NCBI RefSeq assembly: GCF_902497875.1
Contig: NZ_CABVHY010000029.1
Coordinates: 34,158 to 98,157, forward strand
Reading direction: 5' to 3'
From: Pseudomonas fluorescens
Lineage (GTDB): Bacteria > Pseudomonadota > Gammaproteobacteria > Pseudomonadales > Pseudomonadaceae
DNA: 64,000 bases
This document shows, one piece after another, positions 15,447 through 22,806 of the stretch (position 1 is the first letter of the stretch; each line of letters begins with the position of its first letter). The translations under genes were made by a program, and so were the position numbers. The notes under the pieces were generated by a model. It saw only the letters and a list, made by a program, of their open reading frames with translations. It made no database searches and had not been told where the DNA came from.

Positions 15447-16877
15447 TTACTCCGTGGGCTCAGTGATGCTGAGCCGGGATATAGAGATAAGGGCGTGGGC
15501 CATGGTCGGCGCGTCTGGGTCGCCACCATCGAGCGCTGTACAAATATCGCTCAGCAGCTCCCGCGTGGCCTGCCGGTCACCGTCCTTGTGCGCGGTGAGC
15601 GCCTTGGACATGAAGCGGTTGAACTTGGCGGAAATGTCCGCACCCTGATCGAGGCTTTCCAGCGCCACCATGGCCGACTGAACAGTGAAGATGTCCCCGC
15701 CCGGGATCGGCGGCAGATTTTCCAGCCGGCGAACCTCGTTACGACTCATCCAGCCATTCATCAGCGCGGTGTTGTACCAGGCGCCACGGCCAGCACTGTC
15801 GGCACGCAACAAGCCCTCAACGGAGAACTCGGCGAAGAATTCATCGGCATCTGCATCGCCGATCAGGCAGCGCGTGATTTCCTGCTCGATGTTCACCAGC
15901 AAGGGCCGCAGGCTGTTGGTCAGGAAGTGCAGGTTTTGCGCCTCGACACTGGCCGCCCAGCTGCTCTGCTTGTCCATGTGCCCGACCATGAACGGCGGCA
16001 CGCGGAACCAGCGGCAGATTTCCTCGACGTTGAACGCCCGGGTTTCCAGCATCTGTGCGGCTTCCGGGTTCATCGTGACGCTTTGGTACTTCAGACCGGC
16101 TTCGAGCACCATGGTCTTGCCGGCGTTCTTTGAGCTGCTGAACGCCGCCAGGCTGGCCCGAAGTTGCTCGCGCTGTTTCGGGGTGAGCGTGCCAGAGCCC
16201 TGCGCAGCGCCGCCTTCAACAGTGAGAAAACCAGAAGCCTGCAGGCCGTTGGCAAACACCTTCGCCGCGGCTTCCTCGGCCGACATCGCAGCGCCGATCA
16301 CGTCACGCCCAGTCGTCACGGGCAACATTCCGCAAACACCATCGAGACCGAAGCCGCGAATGTGCATCAGGTTTCTTTCGGGAATGTCCCGCTCTGTCCC
16401 GTTTTCGCTGTAGGTGTACTTCAGTCGGCCGTTGGCCAGGCGTTTGACCGTCATGCACTGAGGCATCAGCGGATCCAGTGCCACGATCCGCGAGCCGATG
16501 TATTTTTTCTCGATGAAGGCGTTGCCGCGAAGGCAGATACTCGCCACCACCATGAGCATGAACCGTTGTGGGGTCATCTCCGCATTGGGTGTGCGGCACA
16601 ACACCCGAAAAAGCGGGTGATCCTTGGCTGACTCCCTCGATCCGTCGGGCATGCGGCGGTAAAGCTTCAGCGGCAGAGTCGAGACCGACTCGGACAACAG
16701 TCGGACGCAGGCCCAGACCGTCGAAAGCCGCACTGCGCCGTCGACGGTGACGTTTTTCCCACTAGTGGAAGTACCAAACCATTCCTGCCAAAACGCTTCA
16801 CTGGTGAGCCCAACGGGGACGCCGAGCCAGCTCTGGAGAGCGGAGCGAATCCGCCCCGGTTTCTTTTTGCTCGCCAT
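15447..16877 (-). CDS. Portal protein (HK97 family)
   Basis: The 476-residue protein starts MASKKKPGRIRSALQSWLGV and shows HK97 portal signatures: AVRLSTVWACVRLLSESVSTLPLKLY, NAEMTPQRFMLMV, RNLMHIRGFGLDG and WFRVPPFMVG. Portal dodecamers form the DNA entry channel at one vertex of the prohead. The start overlaps the last base of the terminase gene. Confidence 0.95.
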   Translation of the reverse strand: MASKKKPGRIRSALQSWLGVPVGLTSEAFWQEWFGTSTSGKNVTVDGAVRLSTVWACVRLLSESVSTLPLKLYRRMPDGSRESAKDHPLFRVLCRTPNAEMTPQRFMLMVVASICLRGNAFIEKKYIGSRIVALDPLMPQCMTVKRLANGRLKYTYSENGTERDIPERNLMHIRGFGLDGVCGMLPVTTGRDVIGAAMSAEEAAAKVFANGLQASGFLTVEGGAAQGSGTLTPKQREQLRASLAAFSSSKNAGKTMVLEAGLKYQSVTMNPEAAQMLETRAFNVEEICRWFRVPPFMVGHMDKQSSWAASVEAQNLHFLTNSLRPLLVNIEQEITRCLIGDADADEFFAEFSVEGLLRADSAGRGAWYNTALMNGWMSRNEVRRLENLPPIPGGDIFTVQSAMVALESLDQGADISAKFNRFMSKALTAHKDGDRQATRELLSDICTALDGGDPDAPTMAHALISISRLSITEPTE

Positions 16878-18559
16878 CAGAGGCCCGCCATTATTGGGTT
16901 ATCAAAGAAGTCGTCCACGTTGCCCCGCGCCATGGGGTTCAGCGACATAAGCGCCACGGCGTTGAAGAAGGCCATCAATGGGTCAATTTTCGCAGTGCCC
17001 GACGCCTGCTTGGTGATCAGGATCGAGTTACCGACCGGCACCACCTTGGCGTTGCCGCAGCACCAGGACATCATCGGCTGGCCACCGTGGACGATGCCGC
17101 CCTCGGCCAACTTGCGCTCGGCGGTCTTGATCGAACCGCCCAACTTCCAGCCCTGGGAAATGCCGATGACCATCTCTTTCGGGATTTCCGCCGCGATCAG
17201 CGCGTCGAGAATGCCGCCCACGCCGGCCGGGTCGACACCGATCATGTCCAGCAGCCCGGACACGTAGATCAGCGAAACCAGCTCAGCGACTTCCTCAACA
17301 TCCTTGCCGATGTAATCCACCAAGACCAAATCACCGTCCTTGGCGAAGTCGAGGAACCGGGGCGCCTCACTTTTGCGGCGCTCCAGCACAGTCGGGTGAG
17401 CCCAGGCCCGCGTCCAAACCAGCCATTCACGGGTTTTCGCGTCACGCCCCACCACAGCCATGCCGAGCAGGTCATCGAGACCGCCGCCGTCGATTCCGAC
17501 GTCAATCACTTCACACCGCTCGATCAGCTGCTCCAGCGTCAGCCGTTTGATTTTCGCCTGGGTGATCCAGAATTCAGCCCCGGCCCACCGGTTGGCCCGC
17601 AGGTTCATGCCGATTTCGACGTTCAGATGCTTGGCGAGAAACTTGCGTTGCGCGCCGGGCTCTTTCTGGGCCTCCTTGACCATCTGATCTTCAAGCCATT
17701 CACGGCTTACGGATCGCCCCATGTTCGGGTTGGTGACGTAGAAATTTTCGGGCTTGAGGTAGTCCTCGGCCTCCACCATCGCCGCCGGGTATTCATAAAG
17801 AACGCCGAGCGACTTTTTGTCCTGGATCTTCCCGTCCCGCACGTCCCGGTAATAATCGACCTTCTCCTTGAAAACGCCGGCCGGGGGCTCGTCGCTCTGC
17901 GTGGAGAGGAAAATCACGAACCCCTCATCTCGCGAGATTTGGCCGCCGGTTGCTTCCATGAGCATGGCATCGGCATTGGGCCGCTTGCCGAACACCCAGA
18001 GTTCATCGACCAGGATCTTGCCGGACTTCTTACCCGACACCGTGTCGGAGTCAGCGGCGACGACCTTCAGTGCAGCCTTGGTGGTCAGGTGCGTGATCGT
18101 CCGGATGTGATCCTGGACGTGCAGCATCTTTTCCAAAACCGGATTGGCGCGCACCATCGCAGCGGCGGGCTTGTAACTGTTCTGGGCGACCTCGATGGTC
18201 GGAGCCAGAATCAAAAGCTCTTCGTTATCGCGCCAGTTGCGTACCAGGGCGGTGACCATGATCCCGGCGGCAATCGTTGATTTGGCGTTCTTCTTGCTGA
18301 TGAGCAGGAAGTACTCCCGGATCATCTGCTTGCCGGTCTCGGCATCGTAGGCACCGAAGATCGCGGCGACGAAATCAAAAACCCACTGCTCGCAGCACTC
18401 CCCGAAGGTGGGCTGACCAGGCACGTCGACGACACGCAACGATTTGAACAGCTCGAGCGCGGCGTCAGCCTCGGATCGGAACAGCGGCGGAAACGGAATC
18501 AGGGACTGACGCGAAAGTATCCGGCGCTCCCAGTCTGGACAGGCTGTCGTCCACTCCAT
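16877..18559 (-). CDS. Terminase large subunit
   Basis: The 560-residue protein matches HK97-type large terminases (Terminase_1). It has an ATPase half with an atypical Walker A segment (LLISKKNAKSTIAAG), Walker B GKILVDELWVFGK and a coupling SLGVLYEYP region, then a nuclease half with VIDVGIDGGGLDDLLGMAVVG and IGVDPAGVG supplying acidic residues. It packages DNA into proheads and cuts at cos. It abuts the small-subunit gene. Confidence 0.95.
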   Translation of the reverse strand: MEWTTACPDWERRILSRQSLIPFPPLFRSEADAALELFKSLRVVDVPGQPTFGECCEQWVFDFVAAIFGAYDAETGKQMIREYFLLISKKNAKSTIAAGIMVTALVRNWRDNEELLILAPTIEVAQNSYKPAAAMVRANPVLEKMLHVQDHIRTITHLTTKAALKVVAADSDTVSGKKSGKILVDELWVFGKRPNADAMLMEATGGQISRDEGFVIFLSTQSDEPPAGVFKEKVDYYRDVRDGKIQDKKSLGVLYEYPAAMVEAEDYLKPENFYVTNPNMGRSVSREWLEDQMVKEAQKEPGAQRKFLAKHLNVEIGMNLRANRWAGAEFWITQAKIKRLTLEQLIERCEVIDVGIDGGGLDDLLGMAVVGRDAKTREWLVWTRAWAHPTVLERRKSEAPRFLDFAKDGDLVLVDYIGKDVEEVAELVSLIYVSGLLDMIGVDPAGVGGILDALIAAEIPKEMVIGISQGWKLGGSIKTAERKLAEGGIVHGGQPMMSWCCGNAKVVPVGNSILITKQASGTAKIDPLMAFFNAVALMSLNPMARGNVDDFFDNPIMAGL

Positions 18560-19036
18560 CTACTTCACCGACCGGAGCGGCGGCTTGCCCGTCCCGTACA
18601 TCCCGGCGGCCGCCTTTTCCGCAGCCTCCAGCTTCTCTTCCTTTTTGCCGGTCTCGCCCTTGCGTTGGTGCAGATACGGCAGCAGCGCCTTGGCAGCGTC
18701 GATCTGTAGCTTTTCGTCAGCGGCTGAGTTCATTTTCGTGAGCAGGAACTGAACAGGGTCAGAGAATTTGAGCGCGCCGCCGCTGGAGGCATCCGAAACC
18801 TCCTCAGGCGCTATTTGCTGCTCGTTGGTCGCAGGCTTGGCGGCCGACTTGCCTTTAACATTTTTGTTAACGGTGCCGGTGGCCAGTGCGGCCAAAACAT
18901 GCGGATCTTTCGCGAGCCTCGATCCGGCAGCAGATGCGCTGGAAGCGCTGTAGCCAGCGGCAATCGCTGCTTCTTTATTGGACGCACCTCCCCTCAAAGC
19001 GTCGGCGAATGCGCGCTTTTTAGGTGTTAAAGCCAT
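18560..19036 (-). CDS. Terminase small subunit
   Basis: I start at the second in-frame ATG (19,036). Residues 1-55 form a helix-turn-helix (LTPKKRAFADALRGGASNKEAAIAAGYSASSASAAGSRL) typical of Terminase_2-type small subunits that bind cos DNA. The C-terminal part is a charged helical oligomerisation/LSU-binding tail. It is adjacent to the large subunit with no gap and is preceded by a 134-bp non-coding stretch that may hold cos. Confidence 0.88.
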   Translation of the reverse strand: MALTPKKRAFADALRGGASNKEAAIAAGYSASSASAAGSRLAKDPHVLAALATGTVNKNVKGKSAAKPATNEQQIAPEEVSDASSGGALKFSDPVQFLLTKMNSAADEKLQIDAAKALLPYLHQRKGETGKKEEKLEAAEKAAAGMYGTGKPPLRSVK

Positions 19037-19042
19037 TAACAA

Positions 19043-19170
19043 AAAACCTCAAAAAGGGAAAAAAACTACGCGTGCGGTCCCAGGTGGTCTAGAGCGCGAA
19101 GGCTCCAGACTTTCGAGGCGCCCCCTGCGATTCATTCTCACTTGGAGCTGATTTGGGCGGAATGCACGGC
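19043..19170. other. Candidate cos region
   Basis: A 128-bp gap between the HNH endonuclease and small terminase genes, in the location where HK97-like phages carry cos. It contains GC-rich imperfect dyads around 19,070-19,125 (for example GCGCGAAGGC and TTCGAGGCGCC). The nick positions cannot be read from sequence alone. Confidence 0.4.
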
Positions 19171-19500
19171 TCAGCCGCCCTGCTCTTCCCGCTGCTTCAC
19201 GGAGGAGTGGCAGTTGGTGCACAGCGACTGCCAGTTGGTACGATCCCAGAACAGCGTCATGTCGCCACGGTGCGGCTCAATGTGGTCGACCAATGTAGTG
19301 GCAGTGACGCGGCCAAGACCTTCGCACATCACGCAAAGGGGATGAGCCAGGATGTAGGCCTTGCTCGCCTTCTGCCATGCGTAGGTGTACCCGCGCTGGT
19401 TTGACGTGCCCTTGTCGGTACGCCACGAACCTGGCTGCATGATTGGCAGCTTGTTGCCCTGAGTGCTTACGCGATTACCCAGCGCTTTCAAGCGAGTCAT
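19171..19500 (-). CDS. HNH endonuclease (terminase-associated)
   Basis: The 109-residue protein has a full HNH motif: two CxxC pairs (HPLCVMC and SLCTNC) and the LVDHIEPHRGD catalytic segment with a downstream Asn (NWQSLC). Small HNH nucleases beside the terminase genes are needed for cos cleavage in HK97-type phages. It is 127 bp upstream of the terminase small subunit in the transcription direction. Confidence 0.92.
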   Translation of the reverse strand: MTRLKALGNRVSTQGNKLPIMQPGSWRTDKGTSNQRGYTYAWQKASKAYILAHPLCVMCEGLGRVTATTLVDHIEPHRGDMTLFWDRTNWQSLCTNCHSSVKQREEQGG

Positions 19501-19502
19501 GG

Positions 19503-19676
19503 CTAGGCGTCCATGGCTAGCTTGGTCATCGCCAAGATCGCCCCTACCATCGCAGCAGGTGAACGTTGAGCAATCTCAGTCACCTCGCGAACCGCCAGTT
19601 CTACCTCTGCCTGCTCATCCGGCGGCATATCGCTGACCATGCCTTTGATCTGGTAATACTCGGACTTGGCACTCAT
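19503..19676 (-). CDS. Small phage protein, unknown
   Basis: A 57-residue open frame (MSAKSEYYQIKGMVSDMPPD...) ends two bases before the HNH start codon. It is predicted to be a helical, acidic protein with an Ala/Met-rich C-terminal helix. Short acidic proteins of this type sit beside HNH genes in Pseudomonas prophages. No function assigned. Confidence 0.55.
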   Translation of the reverse strand: MSAKSEYYQIKGMVSDMPPDEQAEVELAVREVTEIAQRSPAAMVGAILAMTKLAMDA

Positions 19677-19889
19677 CTATTTCACTCGACTGTTGCTTGA
19701 GGCCAGATGCCCTGGGCGAATGCCAGTGCTCCAGCGTGGTCGTGGTCTTCTTGCATGATCATTGGGAATGGCGGATAGCCAGGCGTGTAGACCCACCACG
19801 ACTTCTTCAATGCGTTCTCTTGACGCAGAGCATTTTCCGAATCGTTGCAACTGGCAAAGTGACATCAAAATTAAGCCGACGGCGGTTTT

Positions 19890-20267
19890 ATGCTGAACAG
19901 TTATGAGGTGCACTACTTGCTGGGCTCGAAGAAGCAGGTTGTCAAAGTCGCAGCCATCCGCATGAGTTCACTTCTGGCATGGAAAATTGCTCTCACTGAT
20001 GCCGGGGAATGCGCTGGTCGCTTTCTTCCCGTGCGGTCCATCAATGAAATCTCCAGCATGGCAACCTGCTGGAACGTTTCGAGCGTCAGATGGAACAAGG
20101 CGGTGCTGTTCCACACGCTTCGCGAAATGACCATTCAGCACCGACTTCTTACATGCCCTTACCCTGCTGATCAGGTCGACCGTAACGCATGCGCGAACGT
20201 TGTTTGCGATGGTAGCAGCGGCAACTGCACGGCATTGGAAAAGCATCGTGAGCTTGAGCCGAGTTGA
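19890..20267 (+). CDS. DUF6555-like small protein with C-terminal extension
   Basis: On the strand opposite to the late genes, residues 1-72 (MLNSYEVHYLLGSKKQVVKV...AWKIALTDAGECAG...VSSVRWN) resemble the pattern of DUF6555, a small Pseudomonas family (Y-x-LHG...AWxWAxxDAG...VxWR). Members are normally about 75-80 residues; here about 50 extra residues follow with no recognisable content, perhaps from loss of the original stop. No good ribosome-binding site is visible. The remaining bases from 19,677 to 20,339 show no other supported gene. Confidence 0.4.
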   Translation: MLNSYEVHYLLGSKKQVVKVAAIRMSSLLAWKIALTDAGECAGRFLPVRSINEISSMATCWNVSSVRWNKAVLFHTLREMTIQHRLLTCPYPADQVDRNACANVVCDGSSGNCTALEKHRELEPS

Positions 20268-20339
20268 GCTATCCGCGACTTATCGCGAGTGATGCTTACC
20301 TCGCGCCACGAAACGGCGCATCTGAAATCGTGGCGCGGA

Positions 20340-20534
20340 TTACTTACTCAGCTTCGGCTGCAGGATCACCCGGACAATCATCACCAGCAGGCCCAGCACG
20401 CCGTAAGCCATTGGAGGCAGCACGGCCTGCAGCGATGGCATCAGCTGCTCAGCCACGCCAAGAGCAGCGATAGCGCCGCCGGCCTGAACGCTGGTCATGC
20501 TCAGCGCTTGCTTCCAGTTGTCGATCAGTTGCAT
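20340..20534 (-). CDS. Small holin-like membrane protein
   Basis: This 64-residue protein begins MQLIDNWKQALSMTSVQAGG and has two hydrophobic segments (about 17-36 and 41-58) ending in a basic tail. It follows the larger holin-like gene by 3 bp, as in Pseudomonas phages with two adjacent holin/antiholin genes. It probably acts with or against the first in timing membrane permeabilisation. No endolysin is visible here; it may lie beyond the left edge. Confidence 0.7.
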   Translation of the reverse strand: MQLIDNWKQALSMTSVQAGGAIAALGVAEQLMPSLQAVLPPMAYGVLGLLVMIVRVILQPKLSK

Positions 20535-20537
20535 GGG

Positions 20538-20870
20538 TCACTCCGTCTTCTTGGGCAATCTGAAGTCAGTGAACCGGTCGGCCAGTGATGCGACCTTCTT
20601 CACGCCCAAGGTGCCAATGCATGCGCCCAGCGCAGCAGCGAGACTCGATGGGAGGTTGAAGTATTCGAGCAGCGGGAAAGCGCCGGCTGTGATCGCGCCG
20701 CACAGGCAGGACTCAAGGAACGCTTGTCGACGCCCGCCGCCGCCGTAGATGACGCGCAAGAAGGCGATCCAGCACGACAGCGCTGCGGCATAGAACATTG
20801 GGGCGTTCTGACTGAGCCATGCGGTGATCAGGAACCAGGTTTCCGGATTCTTCTCTGGCATATGTTTCAT
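20538..20870 (-). CDS. Phage holin (lambda S / holin 3 family-like)
   Basis: The 110-residue protein starts at ATG 20,870 preceded by GGGAGG at 7 bp. It has the pattern of lambda-type holins: MPEKNPETWFLITAWLS, a first transmembrane helix at about 25-45, a charged GGGGRRQAFLESCLCG loop, then helices with AITAGAFPLLEYF and LGACIGTLGVKKV. The family forms lethal membrane holes at lysis time. The position between Q-controlled leader and packaging genes means lysis functions begin the late operon. Confidence 0.8.
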   Translation of the reverse strand: MKHMPEKNPETWFLITAWLSQNAPMFYAAALSCWIAFLRVIYGGGGRRQAFLESCLCGAITAGAFPLLEYFNLPSSLAAALGACIGTLGVKKVASLADRFTDFRLPKKTE

Positions 20871-20955
20871 CCAGCGTCCTCCCTTGCGGGGAGCGTAATA
20901 GGTTCGGCCCCAGCAGCACTCCCGGCTTAGAGCGATGGGTGTGGTGGGGCCGAAA

Positions 20956-20988
20956 ACGAAAAAGGCCCGCCGATATGGCGAGCCCTTG
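20956..20988 (-). terminator. Leftward intrinsic terminator upstream of holin
   Basis: The stem GGCTCGCC/GGCGGGCC (one G-T pair) is followed by TTTTTCGTTTT on the minus strand. A second, longer inverted repeat (CGGCCCC at 20,905 and GGGGCCG at 20,946) flanks it on the downstream side. The stretch 20,871-21,149 holds no gene. Confidence 0.65.
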
Positions 20989-21149
20989 AAATAGGTGTGA
21001 GGGTCTTTCCCCTCCTGTCCGTCAGCGCTACTCCAGGGTGATGGAGCAAGAGCACGCTGACTGCCGGTGTTTATCGCACCACCGTACTACCGGCTTATCG
21101 GTGTCCAGGCATCCCGAAGGCCACCCCGGCTGTGGTAATACCCAAAAAC

Positions 21150-21380
21150 TCAGCCGACCCCATACCCGTTGCGGATGGCGCAGAGCACCACCCACAGGCA
21201 GAAGCCGACGAACGCAATTAACACAATGTCATGCCAACCATCGATCAGCGGCGACGTGTACCGATACTGTGATTCAAACCACACTTTGTGCGCCACGGTC
21301 AGCGCAACGCAGCCGATAAGGCTTGGCCAGTACCAGATCCAGCACCAGGCGATCCAGCTGAAAATCCACGGTGGCGTCAT
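21150..21380 (-). CDS. Small two-helix membrane protein, unknown
   Basis: A 76-residue Trp-rich protein with hydrophobic segments at about 5-30 and 50-70, joined by a polar loop with Arg/Tyr. GGAG lies 6 bp before ATG 21,380. It is flanked on both sides by leftward terminators, so it is a stand-alone cistron in the Q-to-late leader. It could assist lysis (Rz/antiholin role) or be a moron; the sequence does not decide. Confidence 0.6.
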   Translation of the reverse strand: MTPPWIFSWIAWCWIWYWPSLIGCVALTVAHKVWFESQYRYTSPLIDGWHDIVLIAFVGFCLWVVLCAIRNGYGVG

Positions 21381-21397
21381 TGCTAACTCCAGAAACG

Positions 21398-21424
21398 AAA
21401 AAGCCCCGCACGATGGCGAGGCCT
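21398..21424 (-). terminator. Leftward intrinsic terminator
   Basis: The stem GCCTCGC/GCGGGGC is followed by TTTTTCGTTT on the minus strand. It lies just upstream of the two-helix membrane protein gene. Confidence 0.65.
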
Positions 21425-21521
21425 TGAAATTGGCGGAAGGTGAAGGAGTCGACCCCTTACCGTTCCGACGGCTCCGGGTTCAAGCCGGATTGCTCACCAA
21501 TGAGCGCCGTCTTCCAGAAAC

Positions 21522-21547
21522 AAAAAACCCCGCACTGGGCGGGGTTC
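21522..21547 (-). terminator. Leftward intrinsic terminator after the Cys-rich gene
   Basis: The stem AACCCCGC/GCGGGGTT-type hairpin is followed by a run of T (TTTTTTG) on the minus strand, 15 bp downstream of the stop of the Cys-rich protein gene. Confidence 0.75.
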
Positions 21548-21561
21548 TTGACTGAACTGAT

Positions 21562-21936
21562 TTAATTTATCGGGTATGCATCTTCGTGGCAGTCATCACA
21601 GACTGGTGTTCCATCAACGCTACTGGTCGCCTGCACATCGGGATGGTTCTCACACATCTCACCTTCTCGAGGCGGCGCCACTTCCTCGCATGAATCACAC
21701 AAGCCTCTGCTGCTCAGTTCATTTTTCGTTTTAACATACTGCTCACCATTACAGTGGTTGCCGGATGCGCATTCAAAAGAGCAGCTATTACAAATCCGAT
21801 CCCCATCGTGAACAACGTTAAGGTCGTCCTCAAACGCGAACACCTTCCCGCAGCTAGTGCAGGTGCATCGACAAACATCACAGGTTTGTTGCTGGCCTAA
21901 CAACGGTTTTTCACATACATCACATAGATCAGACAT
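21562..21936 (-). CDS. Cysteine-rich multi-zinc-ribbon protein (moron)
   Basis: Starting at ATG 21,936 with GAGAGGTGGG upstream, the 124-residue protein has six or more CxxC/CxC knuckles (CDVCEK, CDVCRC, CTSCGK, CNSCSF, CDSCEE, CDDCHE) spread over its whole length. It must be a metal-binding protein, most likely with three zinc ribbons. It has its own terminator downstream and another upstream, which isolates it from the lysis genes. It is AT-richer than neighbouring genes, suggesting separate acquisition. Function unknown; zinc-ribbon phage proteins can bind host transcription or defence proteins, but there is no direct evidence here. Confidence 0.7.
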   Translation of the reverse strand: MSDLCDVCEKPLLGQQQTCDVCRCTCTSCGKVFAFEDDLNVVHDGDRICNSCSFECASGNHCNGEQYVKTKNELSSRGLCDSCEEVAPPREGEMCENHPDVQATSSVDGTPVCDDCHEDAYPIN

Positions 21937-22032
21937 ACCCACCTCTCTATTGGCCGATTAGATCAGTATCAATGAAAGGCAGCGGACCCTCAACGCTATA
22001 CAGTATCAATTCGCCACCTTAAGGTAGCGATA

Positions 22033-22063
22033 CTAAAAAAGCCCGACACAATGGCCGGGCTTT
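22033..22063 (-). terminator. tR'-like intrinsic terminator downstream of Q
   Basis: A hairpin with GCCCG/CGGGC stem is followed by TTTTTTAG on the minus strand, 70-100 bp downstream of the Q-like gene. It has the position of lambda tR', the terminator that Q must override for late gene expression. Confidence 0.7.
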
Positions 22064-22098
22064 CTCTGTGGTGTCGCGCTGAAACAGCTGAACACGGT

Positions 22099-22129
22099 GC
22101 TATAAAAACAGAGATTATCCGCGCGTAAA
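22099..22129 (-). promoter_or_regulatory. Candidate late promoter (pR'-like)
   Basis: Between the Q stop and the first terminator the minus strand carries TTTACG (22,129-22,124) and a T/A-rich TTTATAGC block 17-19 bp later. The match to sigma70 consensus is weak. The call rests mainly on position, as in lambda where pR' immediately follows Q. Confidence 0.3.
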
Positions 22130-22135
22130 AGCTTT

Positions 22136-22525
22136 TTATGCGACTTCGCTCAATCCTTCCAGAACGCCATCAATCCACGCCACTCCAGACCTTACAAGCT
22201 CCCTCGCCTTCGCCTCGCTCATGTCATGCTTCTTGGCCAAACGAAGCATTGGCCACTTGGCTCCGTAGTAATACCAAATGAAGTCGCCCATCTGCTGGTT
22301 GCGCTTTGTCAGCCGAGCCACTGCCCCGTCAACGACCAGAGCATGATCATCGGTAATGACGAATCCCTCACTGGCGCTGACCGAAGGTACGTTGTCGCGC
22401 ATCAAAGCCAGCAGTGGCGAGACATAGCGCGGGACGCCCATACCAGTCATGCGCCACCAGCCCCATTGCTCGAGCAGATACTCAGTATCGCCGAGGGCCC
22501 GTTTTAGTGGTTTTCGAATAGTCAT
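22136..22525 (-). CDS. Q-like late antiterminator
   Basis: The 129-residue protein matches antiterminator Q-type proteins of Pseudomonas phages: WGVPRYVSPLLALMRD-like N-terminal segment, then ITDDHALVVDGAVARL and a C-terminal HTH region MLRLAKKHDMSEAKARELVRSGVAWIDGVL. Q proteins load on RNA polymerase at the late promoter and make it ignore terminators. Here several leftward terminators follow this gene before the lysis and packaging genes, so its action is clearly needed. It overlaps the upstream gene in ATGA fashion. Confidence 0.8.
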   Translation of the reverse strand: MTIRKPLKRALGDTEYLLEQWGWWRMTGMGVPRYVSPLLALMRDNVPSVSASEGFVITDDHALVVDGAVARLTKRNQQMGDFIWYYYGAKWPMLRLAKKHDMSEAKARELVRSGVAWIDGVLEGLSEVA

Positions 22526-22806
22526 GCGGCTTTCCTCGGGGTTGGTTCATTCATGCCAAACAGCTCGCGAAGCAGCTTGTCAGCGATCTTGCTTTTAGCG
22601 TTGCCCTCGGCGATCCAGCGCCGGGCGAACGCCTCAAAGCCCAGGGTTGCCCTTGAGCTGTGCCAGTCGGCCACGACATCCATGAAGGCCGCCGAACCGA
22701 TACGGCCGTTAGTCTTTTCCAGCAGCAGTCGATTGCCCTGTTTCAAGAATTTGCATTCGACAGTCGTCAAGCTCTTGCGCGGCAATGCCGCCGTTACGTT
22801 ACTCAT
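22522..22806 (-). CDS. Phage protein of Q region, unknown
   Basis: A 94-residue basic protein (MSNVTAALPRKSLTTVECKFL...) that overlaps the integrase stop by 8 bp and the Q start by 4 bp. It has helical segments SAAFMDVVADWHSSRATLGFEAFARRWIAEG and NAKSKIADKLLRELFG. Its location just before Q is typical of Nin-region genes. No family recognised. Confidence 0.6.
   Translation of the reverse strand: MSNVTAALPRKSLTTVECKFLKQGNRLLLEKTNGRIGSAAFMDVVADWHSSRATLGFEAFARRWIAEGNAKSKIADKLLRELFGMNEPTPRKAA

Noticed and set aside
19677..19913. A minus-strand open frame of 78 codons upstream of the small HNH-adjacent gene
   Set aside because: Basic, Pro/Arg-rich composition without a family, no ribosome-binding site; overlaps the better plus-strand candidate.
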